From NCBI GenBank assembly GCA_964364175.1, contig CAYILR010000089.1:1-5217 (forward strand): a DNA stretch of 5,217 bases. Reading direction: 5' to 3'. The notes below the pieces were generated by a model, which saw only the letters and a program-made list of their open reading frames with translations, made no database searches and was not told the origin of the DNA. A program made the position numbers and the translations under genes. Each line of letters starts with the position of its first letter. Within the stretch, counting starts at the first letter, position 1. This DNA comes from CAYILR01 sp964364175. GTDB taxonomy: Bacteria > Bdellovibrionota > UBA1018. Below, in pieces: positions 1 to 5,217 of the stretch.

Positions 1-31
1 CGTCAAAAAAATACTTCCTCAAATTTTGACG
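1..31. repeat. 8-bp inverted repeat at the left edge
   Basis: CGTCAAAA (1-8) is exactly inverted as TTTTGACG (24-31) with a 15-nt spacer. It could be an operator or part of a leftward promoter (the minus strand reads TTGACG at 6-1), but the window ends here. Apart from this and the AT-rich tract, the 181 bases left of mltD hold nothing I can identify. Confidence 0.3.
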
Positions 32-135
32 CGCGACCTCTCCGGGGCACAGATAAATATACGTTCCTCATAAAAAGCCCTTCACCCATCATTATCTGAT
101 AACCGACCAAAACAGTCAATTTATAAATATTATTT

Positions 136-150
136 ATTTATTAAATAAAT
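136..150. repeat. AT-only inverted repeat
   Basis: ATTTATT (136-142) and AATAAAT (144-150) are perfect inverted arms around one base, inside the AT-rich tract downstream of mltD. It could help melting or termination, but a run of this composition easily forms such a repeat by chance. Confidence 0.3.
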
Positions 151-159
151 CATTAAATT

Positions 160-181
160 AGCGCAATTGTTAAATTCCGCT
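160..181 (-). terminator. Possible weak terminator after mltD
   Basis: Directly downstream of the mltD TAG stop, AGCG (160-163) pairs with CGCT (178-181). After a C-C mismatch, AATT (165-168) pairs with AATT (173-176) around a 4-nt loop. On the minus strand it is followed by an AT-rich tract (about 131-159) with several T runs. The stem is short and GC-poor and the T tract is broken, so this is only a candidate. Confidence 0.25.
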
Positions 182-1780
182 CTAAGAATCCCGAGCCGAG
201 GCAATCCGGGCAGCCTCGCGCTGATGGGAACGGATCTGATAGGAGGTTGCAGAGGACGAAGATTTACGACCCACCGAGCGTTTACGAGCCCTCTTGGACA
301 CTCGACGGCTAGGGGCATCACGGACTTCGAGAGATGCAATGCTACGGCTTTGATCCGTTGGCATCGGCAGGTAGATTTTTGCTCCCTTATTGAGCGAAGC
401 CCGCATATTGATGCGATTGAGATCAACGATGGGTTCGTAACGAATCCCAAAGTGCCGCGCAATTTTTTCGATCGTTTCGCCTCCGCGGACTTTGTAAGCT
501 AAAAAATTCACCTTCTTTGGAAACTCGATGTGATTATAAGCTGCTAGAAATTTTTCTTTCACCGAAGAAGGAAGCTTGACTCGGTAAGTGCCTTTTGTAG
601 GTGGCGTGCACCATCTCAGAAGATCAGGATTCAAGCTCTTCACTGTCGCGTAGGACAGCCCAGAAGCATGGGCTACTTGCAATAAATCGGCGGGGCTTTG
701 CACATCGAATTCAGCAATTTGCTCGCCCGACAATCCCCCTGATTTCGAAACATTGGGCACAGCCAGAGCTTTGGATTCTGCTGTTTGCACCGACTGAACA
801 TTTTGTTTTTCCGTGGCGCGAGCCACCGACGCAACCGCTCCGGGCATCGCACTCTGCTGCTGAATCAATTCCGCAATCGGGGATTTTTCAGCTGCCAAAG
901 CAGCCTCCGCCGCAGATTCTTTTTCCAGCTTCACCACTGCACCATCCCCCGCAACAATTTCATCCTCAGACGACTTGACTGCCACAGGCGCAGATTCCGG
1001 AAATCCAAATTGCTTGCGATTCTTGGCGATAATCGCAGCAGCAATGATTTTTGGAACGTAATCTCGCGTTTCAGGCCTCAAGAATCTCTGTTTAGAAATT
1101 GCCCAAAAATCCATGGTCTCGAATCGGCGAATCGCACGGGCTACTTTTGCCTCGCCCGCATTGTATGCGGCGGCTGCCAGCTCCCAACTCTGAAACATTT
1201 GATAGAGATCTTTGAGATATTCGACAGCGGCCAGCGTCGACTTGCGCGTATCGCGCCGCTCGTCCACCCACCAATTGACCTCAAGCCCGTATCTCTTCCC
1301 CGTTGCGGAAATAAACTGCCACGGCCCCACGGCTTTGGCACTCGACCTCGCATGGTTATTGAATCCACTCTCGATCATGGCCAGGTAAACAAGATCCTCC
1401 GGCATTCCATTTTGACGCAAAATAGGCTGAATATAGGGAACAAATAGCTCCGAACGTTCCAGGTATTTTTCAAAATACGGGCGTCCTCGCCCCGTGAAAT
1501 AATCCACCCATTGCTCCACGCGAGTGTTCACGACGACAGGAAAATCGAATTGAGTGTTTTGGAGTTTGATCCCTCTGACAATCATGGGTTCGCCCGAGGA
1601 AGAAGGCGGCGGGGTCTCTGACTTCTGTATGATTTGACTGACTGTGCGAGGCTCGTCCACGGCAGGCTGCGCAGCTTGCTGTGGAGAATTTGACGCTGAC
1701 TGCATGTGGGCACAACCGGTAGCAAGCAGTGTAGCCATTGAACCTACACCGAGCACTTGCCTCATCCAGCGTTTTGTCAT
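182..1780 (-). CDS. mltD: Membrane-bound lytic murein transglycosylase D-like lipoprotein with LysM domain
   Basis: This 532-residue protein should cleave the MurNAc-GlcNAc bond of peptidoglycan to give 1,6-anhydro-MurNAc ends, acting in the periplasm from a lipid anchor. Residues 1-23 form a lipoprotein signal peptide (charged start, hydrophobic core, lipobox ATGC, Cys23). The SLT/goose-lysozyme-type domain spans about 110-250: the catalytic Glu is probably E137 in IESGF, followed by AVGPWQF (150-156), AAYNAGE (204-210) and RPETRDYVPKI (235-245). A low-complexity Ala/Glu-rich linker (about 260-350) leads to a degenerate LysM-like unit (about 355-404, with LNPDLLRWCTPP) and a clear LysM (about 426-474, YKVRGGETIEKIARHFGI) for glycan binding. 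The last 58 residues are an unusually basic Arg/Lys/Ser tail. I chose the ATG at 1780 because it starts the signal peptide and has GAGAGG 10 nt upstream; the longer TTG start at 1834 would translate a repeat hairpin. The family call is secure; the exact symbol is by resemblance. Confidence 0.93.
   Translation of the reverse strand: MTKRWMRQVLGVGSMATLLATGCAHMQSASNSPQQAAQPAVDEPRTVSQIIQKSETPPPSSSGEPMIVRGIKLQNTQFDFPVVVNTRVEQWVDYFTGRGRPYFEKYLERSELFVPYIQPILRQNGMPEDLVYLAMIESGFNNHARSSAKAVGPWQFISATGKRYGLEVNWWVDERRDTRKSTLAAVEYLKDLYQMFQSWELAAAAYNAGEAKVARAIRRFETMDFWAISKQRFLRPETRDYVPKIIAAAIIAKNRKQFGFPESAPVAVKSSEDEIVAGDGAVVKLEKESAAEAALAAEKSPIAELIQQQSAMPGAVASVARATEKQNVQSVQTAESKALAVPNVSKSGGLSGEQIAEFDVQSPADLLQVAHASGLSYATVKSLNPDLLRWCTPPTKGTYRVKLPSSVKEKFLAAYNHIEFPKKVNFLAYKVRGGETIEKIARHFGIRYEPIVDLNRINMRASLNKGAKIYLPMPTDQSRSIASLEVRDAPSRRVSKRARKRSVGRKSSSSATSYQIRSHQREAARIASARDS
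813..826. repeat. Palindromic repeat copy inside mltD
   Basis: GTGGC-GCGA-GCCAC is a copy of the core (TGGC, four bases, GCCA) that also occurs at 1812-1825, 1842-1855 and 2860-2871. Here it lies in frame in mltD and encodes residues 319-323 (VARAT) of the Ala-rich linker between the catalytic and LysM regions, where an insertion would be tolerated. Confidence 0.6.
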
Positions 1781-1790
1781 CGCAAATTTT

Positions 1791-1796
1791 CCTCTC
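1791..1796 (-). promoter_or_regulatory. Ribosome binding site deciding the mltD start
   Basis: The minus strand reads GAGAGG, followed by 10 nt and then ATG at 1780. This supports the ATG that begins the lipoprotein signal peptide over the upstream in-frame TTG at 1834, which lies in the loop of the palindromic hairpin and has no such site. Confidence 0.7.
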
Positions 1797-1802
1797 AAGC
1801 TG

Positions 1803-1863
1803 TTGTTGAAATGGCGCGAGCCATTTTCCATCAAACAGAAATGGCTCGCGCCATTTCAAACAA
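1803..1863. repeat. Large hairpin built from two inverted palindromic repeat units
   Basis: Positions 1806-1826 and 1839-1859 are perfect 21-bp inverted arms around a 12-nt loop (1827-1838). Skipping A1860 adds three more pairs (1803-1805 with 1861-1863). Each arm contains a smaller hairpin, AAATGGC/GCCATTT, around GCGA (first copy) or TCGC (second copy). The element lies between the uncharacterised gene and mltD; on the minus strand it ends shortly before the mltD ribosome site. No T tract follows, so it does not look like a standard terminator. It could stabilise mRNA, attenuate transcription or set relative expression, as REP-like elements do elsewhere. Confidence 0.85.
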
Positions 1864-1882
1864 GCCAGAAGCCCGAGCTTTA

Positions 1883-1911
1883 AGTTTATCGTTTGAATGT
1901 AGGGATTGCAA
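1883..1911 (-). promoter_or_regulatory. Candidate sigma-70-type promoter for mltD
   Basis: On the minus strand TTGCAA (1911-1906) is followed by a 17-bp spacer and TAAACT (1888-1883), each matching 4 of 6 consensus positions. It lies in the spacer after the stop of the upstream gene. It would give mltD its own transcript with a leader of roughly 95 nt carrying the large hairpin. Judged by eye only. Confidence 0.35.
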
Positions 1912-1921
1912 TACAACTGCT

Positions 1922-2848
1922 CTACTCAGTTGCCACAGGCTCTATAATCAGGTCTCCGCCTACGACTTCGGGCGCCACAACGCTAGCTGGCTGACGACTG
2001 GGATGATGCGCCACAACTGCCGCAGCACGATTCATCGAATCCGATTTTCCAGCAACCATGTTCTGAGCCTGTATTTTTTGCGTCATGCCCTCAAAAAATG
2101 CTCCTTGGATCGGAACAGAAGATTGCTCATGCTCGTGCACACGATGCACCACTGCATTCATCGCTTGAACTTGTTGTCCAACCAGCTCCGAAACCTGAGA
2201 CGCATCCAACTGCACACCCAAAACCGGCGGGCGAATTCCCACTGCAAAAATGGATTTGCTCTGAACCCCATCCTGTTTCACTTCAAATCGGAAATACCCT
2301 TGAAAAATACCCGCCTCCTGAATGCGTTGTGAAGGAGGGGCCTCTTTGAGTTCTTGCAAATACCTCATCGCATGTATTTTTAAATATTCAACGCGTGGCA
2401 AAGGAAGCTGAAAATTAGAGTGAAGCCTGTAATCTTGATCGAGCGAGAGCCAATCTGCCATCTGTCCATTCTCTTCTGACATCGCCACCATCAGCAGGCG
2501 ATCTGGAGACGCCTCAACCACCCGCACATCATAAGACTCCGCAATGCTTCGCGGCACCACAACACCCAGACGACTAATTAATTTTGTGAAATGACCATAA
2601 ACCGAGCGATGATAGTGCTCGGCATACGCAAGCAAATCAAGAACCTCGACGAGCTCAGCACGCTTGGTCCGCTTGGCTTCGGTAGTTTTGCCCTGAAGAT
2701 CCTGAAGAAGCCTTTGCGTCTCCGGATCAGACAATAGTACATAATTATTGTTTTTGGTTTCTCCCCCGTCCTGGGTGGGAAGCCTGCTCACAAACGCGAG
2801 TGAGGCTAATCCAGTTCCGAAGATGACCCAAAAGATGTAACGCATCAT
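1922..2848 (-). CDS. Uncharacterised membrane-anchored protein
   Basis: I do not recognise a named family. From the ATG at 2848 it is 308 residues: a hydrophobic N-terminal segment (about 3-22) with no lipobox, so probably an uncleaved anchor or signal peptide, then a mostly soluble domain. Visible blocks are a helical stretch with YAEHYHRSVYGHFTKLISRLG split as YAEHYHRSVYG (75-85) and HFTKLISRLG (86-95), the segment YDVRVVEASPDRLLMVA (106-122), SLDQDY (135-140) and SNFQLPLPR (144-152). A short anchor followed by YAE...YGHFT...LG loosely recalls pilin or pseudopilin-like proteins; this is inference. The C-terminal part (about 200-308) has Gln- and Val-rich helices. Its neighbour mltD, on the same strand 141 nt downstream, hints at an envelope role. 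The start is uncertain: neither ATG 2848/2845 nor GTG 2872 has a good ribosome site, and starting at GTG would translate the repeat. Confidence 0.8.
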   Translation of the reverse strand: MMRYIFWVIFGTGLASLAFVSRLPTQDGGETKNNNYVLLSDPETQRLLQDLQGKTTEAKRTKRAELVEVLDLLAYAEHYHRSVYGHFTKLISRLGVVVPRSIAESYDVRVVEASPDRLLMVAMSEENGQMADWLSLDQDYRLHSNFQLPLPRVEYLKIHAMRYLQELKEAPPSQRIQEAGIFQGYFRFEVKQDGVQSKSIFAVGIRPPVLGVQLDASQVSELVGQQVQAMNAVVHRVHEHEQSSVPIQGAFFEGMTQKIQAQNMVAGKSDSMNRAAAVVAHHPSRQPASVVAPEVVGGDLIIEPVATE

Positions 2849-2851
2849 TGT

Positions 2852-2877
2852 GTTTGTCGTGGCGCGGGCCACTTCTG
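2852..2877. repeat. Palindromic repeat copy upstream of the uncharacterised gene
   Basis: The core GTGGC-GCGG-GCCAC (2859-2872) matches the other copies. The similarity extends beyond the core: read on the plus strand, these 26 bases match the minus strand of 1861-1836 at 21 of 26 positions, including GTTTG at one end and TTCTG at the other. It lies between a short leader ORF and the ATG at 2848, and would encode MARAT if the GTG at 2872 were used. Confidence 0.6.
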
Positions 2878-2879
2878 AC

Positions 2880-2927
2880 TTAACCAGAGCACCAGCTGCT
2901 GATTAAATCCGTCGTAGCACAAACCAT
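2880..2927 (-). CDS. Possible 15-codon leader ORF
   Basis: An ATG at 2927 opens a 15-residue peptide (MVCATTDLISSWCSG) ending in TAA at 2882-2880. The best Shine-Dalgarno match in the neighbourhood, TAGGAG, precedes it, though only 3 nt separate AGGAG from ATG, which is tight. The stop falls 7 nt before GTG 2872 and 31 nt before ATG 2848, in a different frame. The following gene lacks its own ribosome site, so translational coupling is possible. No regulatory amino-acid run is visible. It may be a chance ORF or the old start of the gene separated by a frameshift. Confidence 0.3.
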   Translation of the reverse strand: MVCATTDLISSWCSG

Positions 2928-3086
2928 TTTCTCCTATTTACGTCCTGCAGAGACTAGTATGATGCAACGCATTAACCAAGTTTGTTAAATTTAATGATTT
3001 TCGTGTTTTCTTTATATTATTCAATAACTTATATTTAAACTATCGGGGTGGATTTTCTTAAGAATTACTCGGAAAACTGCATTTCT

Positions 3087-3119
3087 TTTTGACGGTGTCT
3101 AGTTCTTAAACGGTCAAAA
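3087..3119. repeat. 7-bp inverted repeat in the divergent region
   Basis: TTTTGAC (3087-3093) and GTCAAAA (3113-3119) are perfect inverted arms about 19 nt apart. The arms resemble those at 1-31 but in the opposite order. They may be half-sites of a regulator or chance in AT-rich DNA. Confidence 0.3.
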
Positions 3120-3166
3120 GTGTTTAATTCTCAATCAGCTGGCAATATTCTTTCCATTTTCAACCC

Positions 3167-3194
3167 CTGACCTAACCACAGTTTCCAATAAAAT
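3167..3194 (+). promoter_or_regulatory. Candidate promoter for the chimeric gene and MFS exporter
   Basis: CTGACC (3167-3172) and TAAAAT (3189-3194) are spaced by 16 bp, matching the sigma-70 -35 box at 4 and the -10 box at 5 of 6 positions. Transcription would begin near 3201, about 50 nt before ATG 3250. No clear Shine-Dalgarno sequence precedes either possible start. Confidence 0.35.
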
Positions 3195-3249
3195 CAAATA
3201 GTTACATTTCACTAGCTCTGGTATGTATCGTGCATATTCTTTCACAACA

Positions 3250-3981
3250 ATGAACTACGACGCGATTTTAATTGATGACGACGAGCTAGTGCATATGACG
3301 TGGGCAATGGCCGCCCAAAGATATGGTAAAAAGATAAAAACGTACTATTCAGAGGCTCTATTTCTTCAAGACCAAAGAACTCTCTCTCGATCAATACCCA
3401 TATTAGTGGAACCCGAAGCCGAAAACGTGAAGCTTCTCAAAAAACGCCTTCAACTTAATACTCCAGAAATCCAGCCATCCATTCTGCAAACAAAATTCGA
3501 AGTGGGATCCTTCACACTCCAGGACTTAATCCTTTTCCCATACGACAGTCTTCCTATGCTCACGGATACCACTTCCAGATCAAAAATATTTACAATTGCA
3601 TCAAGACACTTGAATCCCAACGGCATCTTTGCCATCCACGTTTCGACTCCATCATGGGTAAGCAAAGAGTTATCCGAATCCTGTATTGTTAAACAAACAT
3701 TTTTTAGAACGCTTCAAGGAACAGAGATCACCGTCAAAAGATCAATCAGGCAGGTATCCGATACGGAATACATCAAATTTATTTCAATTGAGGATCAAAG
3801 CAACGGGATCAGGGAAAACTACCTTGCGATGACTTCAATCGTGACCTCAAACGAAATCCTGGAAGCCGCAAAACAAGCTGGTTTTGTATTGCAAAATAGG
3901 TACAGGGATTTTTTTTGCACCCCATTTTCTCCTTTAGAGCCTGAATCGGATGACGATATTTTTATCTTTAGGAAACACTAA
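3250..3981 (+). CDS. Chimera of truncated response-regulator receiver and truncated SAM methyltransferase, probably inactive
   Basis: Numbering is from ATG 3250 (243 residues); ATG 3223 would add nine residues, and neither has a good ribosome site. Residues 3-50 look like the start of a CheY-type receiver: YDAILIDDDELV gives strand 1 and the acidic pocket, then helix 1 and strand 2. Strand 3, which should carry the phospho-accepting Asp, reads SIPILVEPEAE and passes directly into a class I methyltransferase at its second strand (VEPEAENVKLLKKRL, 53-67). The rest fits that fold: DLILFPYDSLPML (92-104), the helix and turn RHLNPNG (119-125), strand FAIHVSTP, and a C-terminal AGF...NRYRDFFCTPFSP block as in many small-molecule methyltransferases. 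The N-terminal third with the glycine-rich SAM motif I is absent, as is the second half of the receiver. The frame is open throughout, so this is an in-frame fusion. It is followed 2 nt later by the MFS gene. Phosphotransfer or methylation by it is unlikely. Confidence 0.7.
   Translation: MNYDAILIDDDELVHMTWAMAAQRYGKKIKTYYSEALFLQDQRTLSRSIPILVEPEAENVKLLKKRLQLNTPEIQPSILQTKFEVGSFTLQDLILFPYDSLPMLTDTTSRSKIFTIASRHLNPNGIFAIHVSTPSWVSKELSESCIVKQTFFRTLQGTEITVKRSIRQVSDTEYIKFISIEDQSNGIRENYLAMTSIVTSNEILEAAKQAGFVLQNRYRDFFCTPFSPLEPESDDDIFIFRKH
3970..3975 (+). promoter_or_regulatory. Ribosome binding site of the MFS gene
   Basis: AGGAAA lies inside the end of the preceding ORF, 8 nt before ATG 3984. This supports coupled translation within one transcript. 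Confidence 0.55.
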
Positions 3982-3983
3982 GC

Positions 3984-5162
3984 ATGAAAAATAACATCCG
4001 AAAATTCTGGATAGGATCGCTGATAGCAACGATAGGGGCTAACATAGCACTAGCAGCGACCTTGATGAACTTATATCGAATCAGTACCAACAGCCGCCCC
4101 ATATTGCTCATGATGGTGTTGGAAGCAGCAGTTCCTCTTCTCACTTTGCAGATATTGAGTCGAGCTATGGAGCGATATTCGGTAAAACCTCTTTTCATAA
4201 TAGCTGCGTTTGCTGGCATCTCTGGATCCTTAGTTCAAGCTCTCAGGCCTACGGAGTTCAGCTTTCAGATTACAGGAATCATCTTTTTGGCGTTAGCGGC
4301 ATCTATTCAAAAACCGCTCATGATTCAGTTCGCTACCCGCATCACACAAGACCCTCTCGAACGCAGATCCATCAATAACACCATTACTCTAGTGAACTAT
4401 CTTGGAATATTATTGGGGTATGTTCTGTCCGGCTATTTAATCACCGTATTAGGTTATTCTTTTTGCTTTTCTGCAAACGCCGCCTGCTATTTCATTTTTG
4501 CAATTTTGGTAGTCGCAACCGAGTTTAAAAATTCTGCGCCTCTCGGCGATCCACTTGCGGAAACAGCTTCACATGCGAATGCACAACAAAATAATTCCAG
4601 TCTACTTTCAAAGACCATTACACGAGAATTATTTTTTCTCACCGGCATTCTCTGGTTGACGGGAGGAAGCATCAACGTTCTTGAAGTTGAATTTGCAAAA
4701 AAATTCATGTCAGCCTCTGAAATGCAAATATCCCTTCTATTTTTTGCAGCGGCATTAGGAGCCATAGGATTCAGCATCCTCTCCGAAAAGCGGGGAATCC
4801 CCGTAACCATGGGGGGCGTGCGAATCGCTACGTTCCTCGCAGGCTTGTCAATTCTTGGATACGTTTACATTGCGCAGTTTCCGGGTATTTTTCCGTTTTT
4901 ATGCTTCTATGGATTTTCTGTGGCCTACCATGGATATGCCTGCATGACGCTGATTCAAAATCACGTTCCCTCTGAAAAACTGGCATCCACTTCAGTCTCC
5001 TACAACACACTCACTCAAGTCGTTACTTTGACCGCAGCCGCGGCGGGAGTCCTTGTCTCAAGCATTTTTGACTCAAGAATAGCAAGCATCAGCTTTTCAG
5101 GGATCACGGTTGCCGCTGGGCTTATGACACTACTGAATTTGGGATGGCAACATGAAAAATAG
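3984..5162 (+). CDS. MFS transporter, exporter-like
   Basis: This 392-residue inner-membrane protein looks like a complete 12-helix major facilitator, probably a proton-driven exporter. Hydrophobic segments are at about 8-30, 39-58, 69-87, 93-112, 134-160 and 161-178, then a hydrophilic central loop (about 180-208, Asn/Gln/Ser-rich), then six more to about 388. The loop between helices 2 and 3 (LSRAMERYSVKP) is a worn form of the MFS motif A, normally GxxxDRxGRR, with the key Asp replaced. The overall look recalls the MFS_3/EntS-like group of multidrug and siderophore exporters; the substrate cannot be told from sequence. It is probably co-transcribed with the chimeric gene 2 nt upstream. A methyltransferase beside an exporter is common in antibiotic and secondary-metabolite loci, but here the partner is damaged. 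Codons and length look normal, so the transporter itself appears intact. Confidence 0.85.
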   Translation: MKNNIRKFWIGSLIATIGANIALAATLMNLYRISTNSRPILLMMVLEAAVPLLTLQILSRAMERYSVKPLFIIAAFAGISGSLVQALRPTEFSFQITGIIFLALAASIQKPLMIQFATRITQDPLERRSINNTITLVNYLGILLGYVLSGYLITVLGYSFCFSANAACYFIFAILVVATEFKNSAPLGDPLAETASHANAQQNNSSLLSKTITRELFFLTGILWLTGGSINVLEVEFAKKFMSASEMQISLLFFAAALGAIGFSILSEKRGIPVTMGGVRIATFLAGLSILGYVYIAQFPGIFPFLCFYGFSVAYHGYACMTLIQNHVPSEKLASTSVSYNTLTQVVTLTAAAAGVLVSSIFDSRIASISFSGITVAAGLMTLLNLGWQHEK

Positions 5163-5217
5163 ACGTAACTGTTCAGCCCGTTTGAGTGATTCACTTGCAT
5201 AATTTATAAACAGGATT
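5163..5217. other. Short tail after the MFS gene
   Basis: These 55 bases contain no recognisable terminator hairpin, promoter or gene start, so where the rightward transcript ends is outside the window or not visible. Confidence 0.4.

Larger units (their letters stand above)
2928..3249. other. AT-rich divergent intergenic region
   Basis: This stretch separates the leftward and rightward genes. It holds no convincing coding sequence or RNA gene. Visible items are a candidate rightward promoter at 3167-3194, the palindrome TTCTTAAGAA (3055-3064), a TTTTGAC...GTCAAAA inverted repeat (3087-3119), and on the minus strand a lone -10-like CATACT (about 2961-2956) without a matching -35. The AT-rich core (about 2980-3040) would suit promoters on either strand. 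Confidence 0.5.

Noticed and set aside
1411..1430. TTTTGACGCAAAA near-palindrome
   Set aside because: It lies inside conserved mltD coding sequence (IQPILRQNGMP) and is explained by codons.
785..1447. Plus-strand ORF of 220 codons opposite mltD
   Set aside because: It is antisense to the conserved catalytic and linker region of mltD; its translation is Arg/His/Phe-rich with no domain, typical of a shadow.
1781..1834. Longer N-terminus of mltD from TTG 1834
   Set aside because: It would place 18 residues, translated from the repeat hairpin, before the lipoprotein signal peptide, and the ribosome site points to ATG 1780.
1803..1863. Hairpin read as an intrinsic terminator of the upstream gene
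   Set aside because: No T tract follows on either strand, and its composition from two repeat units explains it better.
1757..2332. Plus-strand ORF of 191 codons across the mltD leader
   Set aside because: It runs antisense through the start of mltD, the hairpin repeat and the end of the uncharacterised gene, and its Cys/His/Leu-rich product has no recognisable fold.
5152..5202. 16-codon ORF (MKNRRNCSARLSDSLA) overlapping the end of the MFS gene, considered as a small peptide or RiPP precursor
   Set aside because: There is no convincing ribosome site, leader/core pattern or maturation gene nearby; the length is expected by chance.

Overview
The window carries four real genes in two divergent pairs and reads as ordinary chromosome of a Gram-negative bacterium. 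GC content looks moderate (judged by eye, not counted). The lipoprotein MltD-type lytic transglycosylase (182-1780, minus) implies an outer membrane and a peptidoglycan wall. Its catalytic domain resembles versions I associate with Bdellovibrio-like and other former deltaproteobacteria, but that assignment is a weak inference from memory.

Left half, minus strand: an uncharacterised membrane-anchored protein (1922-2848) lies upstream of mltD. A 141-nt spacer separates them. It holds a possible promoter and a very strong hairpin made of two inverted copies of a short palindrome. Related copies of the palindrome lie just upstream of the uncharacterised gene and inside the mltD coding sequence, so this is a dispersed repeat. 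A 15-codon possible leader ORF with a strong Shine-Dalgarno sequence precedes the uncharacterised gene, which has no good ribosome site of its own.

Middle, 2928-3249: an AT-rich divergent intergenic region with a plausible promoter for the rightward genes. No RNA gene was recognised.

Right half, plus strand: a two-gene unit with a 2-nt gap. The first ORF (3250-3981) is the most unusual object here. It begins like a response-regulator receiver domain, but after about 50 residues, at the strand that should carry the phospho-accepting Asp, it runs straight into the body of a class I SAM-dependent methyltransferase that has lost its SAM-binding motif I. It looks like an in-frame deletion or recombination fusion and is probably inactive in both original roles. 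The second gene (3984-5162) is an intact 12-helix MFS transporter of the multidrug/siderophore exporter type. A methyltransferase plus exporter could be the remnant of a small-molecule or resistance locus, but nothing in the window names the substrate. I found no tRNA, rRNA, CRISPR array, insertion sequence or phage gene.
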